Shown here piece by piece: positions 59,313 through 64,000 of a stretch of DNA of 64,000 bases. Made by a program: the position numbers and the translations under genes. Origin of the DNA: Clostridium sp. 'White wine YQ' (GTDB lineage Bacteria > Bacillota > Clostridia > Clostridiales > Clostridiaceae); NCBI RefSeq assembly GCF_028728205.1, contig NZ_JAQYUU010000003.1, positions 354,039 through 418,038 of the forward strand. The letters run 5' to 3'. The notes beneath the pieces were generated by a model. That model saw only the letters and a program-made list of their open reading frames with translations. It had not been told where the DNA came from and searched no databases. Every line of letters starts with the position of its first letter. Position 1 is the stretch's first letter.

Positions 59313-60364
59313 TGAAAAGAAAAGATATGATTCTAAATTGGCTTGGAGTAATTTTTACGATTATTCTGTTTATAGGATGTTTTGTATCAGCTTTTTATCT
59401 TACCTCATTTGTTTACAATAAAATCGGATACAGACCTCAAAACCTATTAGCTCAGATTATAAACTCCTTGTTAGGGTTGTTTTTTGCCTTAATAATACTC
59501 AAAGTTGCGTTAATGTTTGATGAACATAAGTCAGGTATATTCGATTCAGTTATTACTGCCCAAAAGAGAATTGCAAGAGGAGATTATAATGTAAATTTAA
59601 ATAGCAATATTGAAGGATTAGGGCCTTATAGCGAGCTCGTAGATAGTGTAAACTATATGGCTTTAGAATTAAGTAAGATGGAGAAAATGAGACAAGAATT
59701 TATTTCAAATGTATCTCATGAAATTCAGTCTCCTCTAACTTCCATCCGAGGTTTTGCACAGGCTCTTCGTAATGACAACCTCACCCCTGAAAATAGAGTT
59801 CACTACTTGAACATAATAGAAGCTGAAAGCATGCGATTATCCAAACTTAGTGATAATCTATTAAGACTTGCATCCCTAGAATCAGATACTATTAAGGTTG
59901 AACCAAGAACCTACCGTTTAGATAAGCAGCTAAGGCATATCATTTTATCTTGTGAACCACAATGGGTAAATAAGAATATTAATATGGATATTTCTTTGGA
60001 AACAGTTGAAATTCATGCAGATGAAGATATGATGAATCAAGTATTTATAAACCTAATTAATAACAGTATCAAATTCACACCTGAAGGCGGGAGTATAAGA
60101 ATTAATTTGTGCAACACGGGTGATACAATTGACTTTAGAATAACTGACACTGGTGTAGGAATTGCTGAGGATGACCAAGCTCATATTTTTGAGCGTTTTT
60201 TTAAAGGAGATAAATCGCGAAGACCGGCAATAAAAGGCAATGGTTTAGGTCTTTCAATTGTTAAAAAGATTGTTGATTTACATCATGGTACTATAAAAAT
60301 TCAAAGTAAATTAGGAGAAGGTGCCACATTTACAGTATCATTGCCTAGTAACCTTAATATATAA
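59312..60364 (+). CDS. sensor histidine kinase
   Basis: A 350-residue kinase. Two membrane helices (about 11-33 and 47-67) with only a short extracellular loop, which suggests an intramembrane-sensing type; a HAMP-like region (about 70-120); the HisKA motif SHEIQSPLTSIRGFAQ with phospho-acceptor His136 (HEIQSP rather than HELRTP); then HATPase N, G1 and G2 boxes NNSIKFTPEGG, DTGVGI and GNGLGLSIV. The short loop fits sensing through an ABC transporter. Starts one base inside the response-regulator stop. Confidence 0.94.
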   Translation: MKRKDMILNWLGVIFTIILFIGCFVSAFYLTSFVYNKIGYRPQNLLAQIINSLLGLFFALIILKVALMFDEHKSGIFDSVITAQKRIARGDYNVNLNSNIEGLGPYSELVDSVNYMALELSKMEKMRQEFISNVSHEIQSPLTSIRGFAQALRNDNLTPENRVHYLNIIEAESMRLSKLSDNLLRLASLESDTIKVEPRTYRLDKQLRHIILSCEPQWVNKNINMDISLETVEIHADEDMMNQVFINLINNSIKFTPEGGSIRINLCNTGDTIDFRITDTGVGIAEDDQAHIFERFFKGDKSRRPAIKGNGLGLSIVKKIVDLHHGTIKIQSKLGEGATFTVSLPSNLNI

Positions 60365-60378
60365 AGAAATTTTTAATA

Positions 60379-60418
60379 AAAACAACCTTACTATACGTAA
60401 TAAGTAAGGTTGTTTTTT
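60379..60418 (+). terminator. terminator of the two-component operon
   Basis: AAACAACCTTACT and AGTAAGGTTGTTT form a perfect 13-bp stem and are followed by T. Confidence 0.85.
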
Positions 60419-60419
60419 A

Positions 60420-60438
60420 GTTTAAATTCAGTTTACAA
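60420..60438. promoter_or_regulatory. response-regulator box before the ABC exporter
   Basis: GTTTAAATTCAGTTTACAA differs from the box at 58542 at three of 19 positions. It lies 48 bp before the ATG at 60486. Confidence 0.65.
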
Positions 60439-60485
60439 ACTGGATGTAATATTAAAAACATAGTTAGTAAAGGAGGATTTTTAAT

Positions 60486-61433
60486 ATGAGAAATGTGATT
60501 CAGGTTAATAATTTGATGAAACAATATAAAAAATCTAATAAGATTTCAGTGGATAATATCAGTTTTAATGTAGAAGAAGGACAGTTTTTTGCTTTTTTAG
60601 GGCCAAATGGAGCTGGTAAGTCAACAACAATATCAATTTTGACAACAATACGCTCAAAGACAAGTGGAAATATTTCTGTTGCAGGTTATGACTTGGAGCA
60701 TCATGCAAATAAAATTAGATCTAATATAGGTGTCATTTTTCAGAATCCTAGTCTTGATTTGGAATTAACTGCTGAAGAAAACATAAGAATGCATGTCAGT
60801 ATCTATGGCACCTATAAGTTTCGACCATTTTACAAAATGATGCCTAAGGCATATAAACAGCGTATTGAGGAACTTGCAGAAATAGTAGGTCTTAAAGAAA
60901 ATCTCTTTAAGAAACTAAAAACATTTTCGGGTGGGATGAAACGAAAATTAGAAATTATCCGTGGATTAATGCATAATCCTAAAATACTGTTTTTAGACGA
61001 GCCAACACAGGGATTGGATGCTGAAAGCCGAAACTCCCTATGGGAATATATAAACAAACTTCGCTTGGAGAAAAATATCACTATCTTTTTAACTACTCAC
61101 TATTTGGAGGAGGCAGAAGGTGCTGATAGAATTTGTATTATGAATAAAGGAAAAATTTTGATGATAGGACCACCTGAAGAAATTAAGAATAAACTGCTTC
61201 TTGAAAAGTATATGTACATTGACGCCCATGATAGGGATACTCTAAAAAAGGAGTTATCAACATTTGGAGCATCATTCACGGAAACAGAGCATGGACTTAA
61301 GGTTGCATATGAGGAGCAAACCCCTCAACAATTACTGTCTAAGCTTACAATAACTCTTTCAAAACTGAATATTAATAAGCCTACCCTTGAAGAAGCCTAT
61401 TTGAAGTTAATAAAAGAGGAGTGTGAATTATAA
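60486..61433 (+). CDS. drug-type ABC exporter ATPase (DrrA-like)
   Basis: A 315-residue ATPase. Walker A GPNGAGKST at 39-47, signature FSGGMKRKLEI, Walker B ILFLDEPTQGLD and switch TTHYLEEAEG are intact. The C-terminal extension after about 220 is typical of the DrrA/CcmA ABC-2 type. AAGGAGG ribosome site. The permease gene overlaps its stop by one base (TAATG). Likely induced by the upstream two-component system in response to an antimicrobial compound. Confidence 0.93.
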   Translation: MRNVIQVNNLMKQYKKSNKISVDNISFNVEEGQFFAFLGPNGAGKSTTISILTTIRSKTSGNISVAGYDLEHHANKIRSNIGVIFQNPSLDLELTAEENIRMHVSIYGTYKFRPFYKMMPKAYKQRIEELAEIVGLKENLFKKLKTFSGGMKRKLEIIRGLMHNPKILFLDEPTQGLDAESRNSLWEYINKLRLEKNITIFLTTHYLEEAEGADRICIMNKGKILMIGPPEEIKNKLLLEKYMYIDAHDRDTLKKELSTFGASFTETEHGLKVAYEEQTPQQLLSKLTITLSKLNINKPTLEEAYLKLIKEECEL

Positions 61434-62224
61434 TGATATTAATAACTAGAGAAATCAACGCATTAGTGACTATCGCCGCAAGAGAGCTTATGAGACTTCT
61501 CAAAAGCCCCGGTTCCATAATTGCAAACATGGTTTTCCCAATGATATTTCTTGGTTTTATGGGTGGCAGTCTTTCACAAAACTTAGCGGGTAATGTAGGA
61601 TATAATTTTCTACAGTTCGTTATGATCGGTATGATTGTTTTCAACTTATATCTTGGGACAGCCAGCGGTATAACCTCCTTGGTTGCAGAGAGGGATATGA
61701 ATTTAACCCAGGAATTTTATGTAGCTCCCATTTCTAGGTATACAATTATTTTAGGAAAGATGATTGGCACTAGTTTAGGAAGTTTGGTTTCTTTGATTGG
61801 TGTTTTAATAGTAGCTATATTTATGAAAATACCTTTTGGCGGCATGCAAATGTTGAGATTGTTTTTAATTACCCCCATATTTTGCTTAGTTGGTGCTTCT
61901 CTTGGTATGTTATTCATAGGTTTTGTTCAAGATGTAAAAGTTGCACAAATGGGTGCAATGATTATAGTTATGCCACAGATGTTCTTCTCAGGTACAATAA
62001 TACCAATATCTCATTCTACCGGTATTATAGCTTTCTTGGCAAAACTTATGCCATTGACATATCTAAATGATTTAGCTAGAAGTGTTTTCTATTGGCAAGA
62101 TTCCATTTATGAACTAGCTGTTTTACATCATCCACTAATTAATATATCAGTTATTGCAACTTTCTTTCTTGCATTCTCAATCATTGGTACGATAATGTTT
62201 ATGAAATCTGAATTAAATAGGTGA
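61433..62224 (+). CDS. ABC-2 type permease (DrrB-like)
   Basis: A 263-residue permease of six helices. RLLKSPGSIIANMVFPMIFLGFMGGSL, then the ABC-2 signature LPLTYLNDLARSVFYWQDS with the conserved hydrophobic segment before it (QMFFSGTIIPISHSTGIIAFLAKLM). Pairs with the ATPase directly upstream to form the exporter. No separate efflux substrate visible. Confidence 0.93.
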   Translation: MILITREINALVTIAARELMRLLKSPGSIIANMVFPMIFLGFMGGSLSQNLAGNVGYNFLQFVMIGMIVFNLYLGTASGITSLVAERDMNLTQEFYVAPISRYTIILGKMIGTSLGSLVSLIGVLIVAIFMKIPFGGMQMLRLFLITPIFCLVGASLGMLFIGFVQDVKVAQMGAMIIVMPQMFFSGTIIPISHSTGIIAFLAKLMPLTYLNDLARSVFYWQDSIYELAVLHHPLINISVIATFFLAFSIIGTIMFMKSELNR

Positions 62225-62284
62225 TCAGAATAGTTAACCCGATCAGTCTGCTACAGACCGATTTAAAAGTCGTTTAATGCATAT

Positions 62285-62316
62285 AGGACTTGCTATTATA
62301 AAGCAAGTCCTTTTTT
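62285..62316 (+). terminator. terminator of the ABC exporter operon
   Basis: AGGACTTGCT and AGCAAGTCCT form a perfect 10-bp stem with a 7-nt loop and six T. Confidence 0.9.
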
Positions 62317-62530
62317 ATTAATTTAATATTATTCATACTACTAATCTTTTTATTTTATAAACTTCAGGTGTTAGAAACTTCAATAAAAAACTCTACCATT
62401 TATCATACTCTGCATTGTTTATTTTCAAAAAATATATTAAACTTTTCATATGGGTATGTAGATAAAGTTTATCTATAATAAACTATAGTTAAACTGCCAA
62501 GCTACATGTCTAAATATAATTATAATAAGT

Positions 62531-62620
62531 GAAAAAGGCAAATCATGGGAAACCATGAGACGCAAAGCCAAGGGCCTGAACCACGACTTGTACTTTTCGT
62601 GGATGGCAGCCGGTTGCCAC
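62531..62620 (+). ncRNA. cyclic di-GMP-I (GEMM) riboswitch
   Basis: All class I landmarks appear in order: GGCAAA at 62537, the P2 stem ATGG-GAAA-CCAT with GNRA loop, then GACGCAAAGCC, the AAGGGCCTGAACC junction with the tetraloop receptor region, the P3 stem CCACGA/TTCGTGG, ATGGCAGCCGGTTGCC closing P1 with GGCAA/TTGCC. It lies 84 nt upstream of a secreted-repeat-protein gene. A CCTTT/AAAGG hairpin at 62674-62692 could hide the ribosome site, suggesting translational output. Whether c-di-GMP turns the gene on or off is not clear. Confidence 0.95.
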
Positions 62621-62703
62621 AAGGATATAGCTTTTTTAGCTTGTGTATCTTGTCTAAAATTCATATCTCTTTCCCTTTTTCACTATGAAAGGTAGGGACA
62701 ATC

Positions 62704-64000
62704 ATGAAAAAACGTTTTTTGGGCAGTTTTCTATTTTTAGTATCACTGCTACTGGCGTTGCAACTAGTATTTCCTTCGGTATATGCTTCGGCATCAACTA
62801 CCAACAATAACCTGTTGCCGCCAAGTAATCTATCCATCCAACTCACAACACCAAGTGATGTAAAACTTACATGGAGTTCTGTATATCAAGCCACTGGTTA
62901 TAATGTGTATGGAATTCTTGACGGTCAGCTTAAACTACTTGGCACTACAACATCAACATCCTATACTATTAATAGCCTTGCAGAAGGTTCGTATAGCTAT
63001 GTTGTTTCAACATTAAGTGCTGATGGAGAATCTGGCCCGTGTGCTCCCGTTTCAATTAATATCACTTATCCGACTATGTCAGCACCAATAAATTTCACTT
63101 ACAAAATACAAAATGGCAACGATGTGGTTCTAAGTTGGACAGCATCTCAATATGCTCAAACTTATAATCTCTATCAAATTGCTGCAGATGGTCAACATAC
63201 TTTAGTTGCTTCCATGCAAGCATCTACATATACAATACCTAAAGCAGCTGAAGGAAACTACACATATGCAGTTTCTTCTGTGAATTCCCTTTACGGTGAA
63301 TCTTCACTCTCAGCACCTATAGAGGTTCAAGTGATTTATCCAATTATGACAGCTCCAAGTAATTTTACTTATTCCATGTCCAATGGTAATGATATAGCCT
63401 TAAAATGGAATGCTGTCAATTATGCAACTAACTACAAAATCTATCAAATTGTCGATGGCCAAAAAGTTCTTAAAAGTACAGTTACAGGGACAAGCATATC
63501 ATACACTAATATACCTGCTGGTAATTATATGTACGAAATTCACTCCTATAGCGATCGATTTGGTGAATCACTAGTTGGAAGTCAAACCTCCTTTAATTTA
63601 GTTCCACCAACAATGCAGGCACCAAGTAATTTAACATATACCATTACAAACGGGAATGATATAACCTTAAAATGGGGAACTGCTTATTATGCAACAGGGT
63701 ACAAAATCTACCAGATTGTTAATGGTCAAAAATCCTTAATAAGTACATTGACTGGAACAACTGTAACATATACCAATATGCCTGGTGGCAATTATATATA
63801 TGAAGTTCACTCCTATAGTGATCGTTTTGGTGAATCACAAGATGGAAGTCAAACCTCCTTTAATTTAGTTCCACCAACAATGCAGGCACCGGACAATTTG
63901 ACATATACCATTACAAATGGAAATGATATTACATTAAGTTGGACAACTATTCCTTATGCAACAGGGTACAAAATCTACCAGATTATTAATGGTCAAAAAG
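62704..64000 (+). CDS. secreted fibronectin-III-repeat protein, 5' part
   Basis: Open to the end of the window (432 codons seen). A signal peptide (MKKRFLGSFLFLVSLLLALQ and on, cut near YASA) is followed by tandem Fn3-type repeats of about 88-92 residues. Each has a core such as APSNLTYTITNGNDITLKW, a YKIYQIV(N/D)GQK strand and a YSDRFGES segment. Repeats 3-5 are nearly identical, so the array is recent and may vary in number. The upstream c-di-GMP riboswitch points to an adhesin or biofilm protein. Confidence 0.9.
   Translation, partial: MKKRFLGSFLFLVSLLLALQLVFPSVYASASTTNNNLLPPSNLSIQLTTPSDVKLTWSSVYQATGYNVYGILDGQLKLLGTTTSTSYTINSLAEGSYSYVVSTLSADGESGPCAPVSINITYPTMSAPINFTYKIQNGNDVVLSWTASQYAQTYNLYQIAADGQHTLVASMQASTYTIPKAAEGNYTYAVSSVNSLYGESSLSAPIEVQVIYPIMTAPSNFTYSMSNGNDIALKWNAVNYATNYKIYQIVDGQKVLKSTVTGTSISYTNIPAGNYMYEIHSYSDRFGESLVGSQTSFNLVPPTMQAPSNLTYTITNGNDITLKWGTAYYATGYKIYQIVNGQKSLISTLTGTTVTYTNMPGGNYIYEVHSYSDRFGESQDGSQTSFNLVPPTMQAPDNLTYTITNGNDITLSWTTIPYATGYKIYQIINGQK

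Noticed and set aside
62473..62846. Minus-strand ORFs across the riboswitch and the adhesin start
   Set aside because: The c-di-GMP aptamer and signal peptide on the plus strand explain the sequence; no ribosome site supports the antisense frames.
1..64000. CRISPR arrays, tRNA, rRNA or intact insertion sequences
   Set aside because: No regularly spaced repeats, no cloverleaf or CCA-type ends, and no transposase or integrase motifs were found on either strand.

Overview
The window is low-GC DNA with dense coding, strong AAGGAGG-type ribosome sites and A/T-ending codons. It carries an alpha/beta-type small acid-soluble spore protein, hybrid-cluster protein, ferredoxin-nitroreductase, arginine deiminase, a CD3324-family protein and a c-di-GMP-I riboswitch. 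Together these point to an anaerobic spore-forming Firmicute, most likely Clostridium sensu stricto; species cannot be fixed from the sequence alone. No rRNA, tRNA, CRISPR array, intact transposase or prophage was seen.

Layout. 1-10.4 kb: regulator/efflux pairs (MarR with a PNPOx-like flavoprotein; TetR with an EmrB/EmrA-like pump; TetR with a divergent MFS pump; an MFS pump coupled to a GNAT enzyme) and a cupin protein. 10.7-13.9 kb: MoxR ATPase, DUF58 and membrane-protein operon. 14-16.7 kb: secreted ricin-lectin lysozyme, SASP, and a PadR/DUF2812 pair. 16.9-22.7 kb: HelD, a candidate small RNA, a PadR-controlled MFS pump and small proteins. 22.7-31.3 kb: OPT peptide transporter with a PqqD-like partner, then a Fur-box-preceded siderophore ABC importer with an MFS member and a divergent AraC regulator. 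31.3-38.5 kb: HAD/DeoR divergent pair, MarR/YczE/GNAT operon, PHP phosphoesterase, a His-rich small protein, and a CD3324-family gene followed by a FusB-like gene, both with unusual leaders. 38.7-53 kb: Hcp, MscL, SDR/TetR, DUF2200, transglutaminase, ArsR/aldo-keto reductase, HutD-like, LysR/MFS, nitroreductase/TetR, arginine deiminase. 53-58.4 kb: a poorly conserved region with unknown coiled-coil and HTH proteins, gene remnants, an acyltransferase between long direct repeats, and an MBL-fold/2H-phosphoesterase gene pair. 58.5-62.3 kb: a two-component system and an ABC-2 exporter sharing one upstream motif. 62.5-64 kb: a c-di-GMP riboswitch and the 5' part of a fibronectin-III-repeat surface protein that runs off the window.

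The main theme is sensing and export of small toxic molecules: six MFS transporters, one drug-type ABC exporter, a FusB-like protein, and about a dozen local one-component regulators, most divergent from or adjacent to their likely target with readable palindromic operators between. The least conventional observations are a leader-peptide/terminator arrangement in front of the FusB-like gene, a free-standing roughly 100-nt transcription unit with a consensus promoter next to helD, a long hairpin leader containing a 30-codon ORF, and the two-gene 2H phosphoesterase/MBL-hydrolase unit. Function assignments come from motif recognition only; no database search was run.
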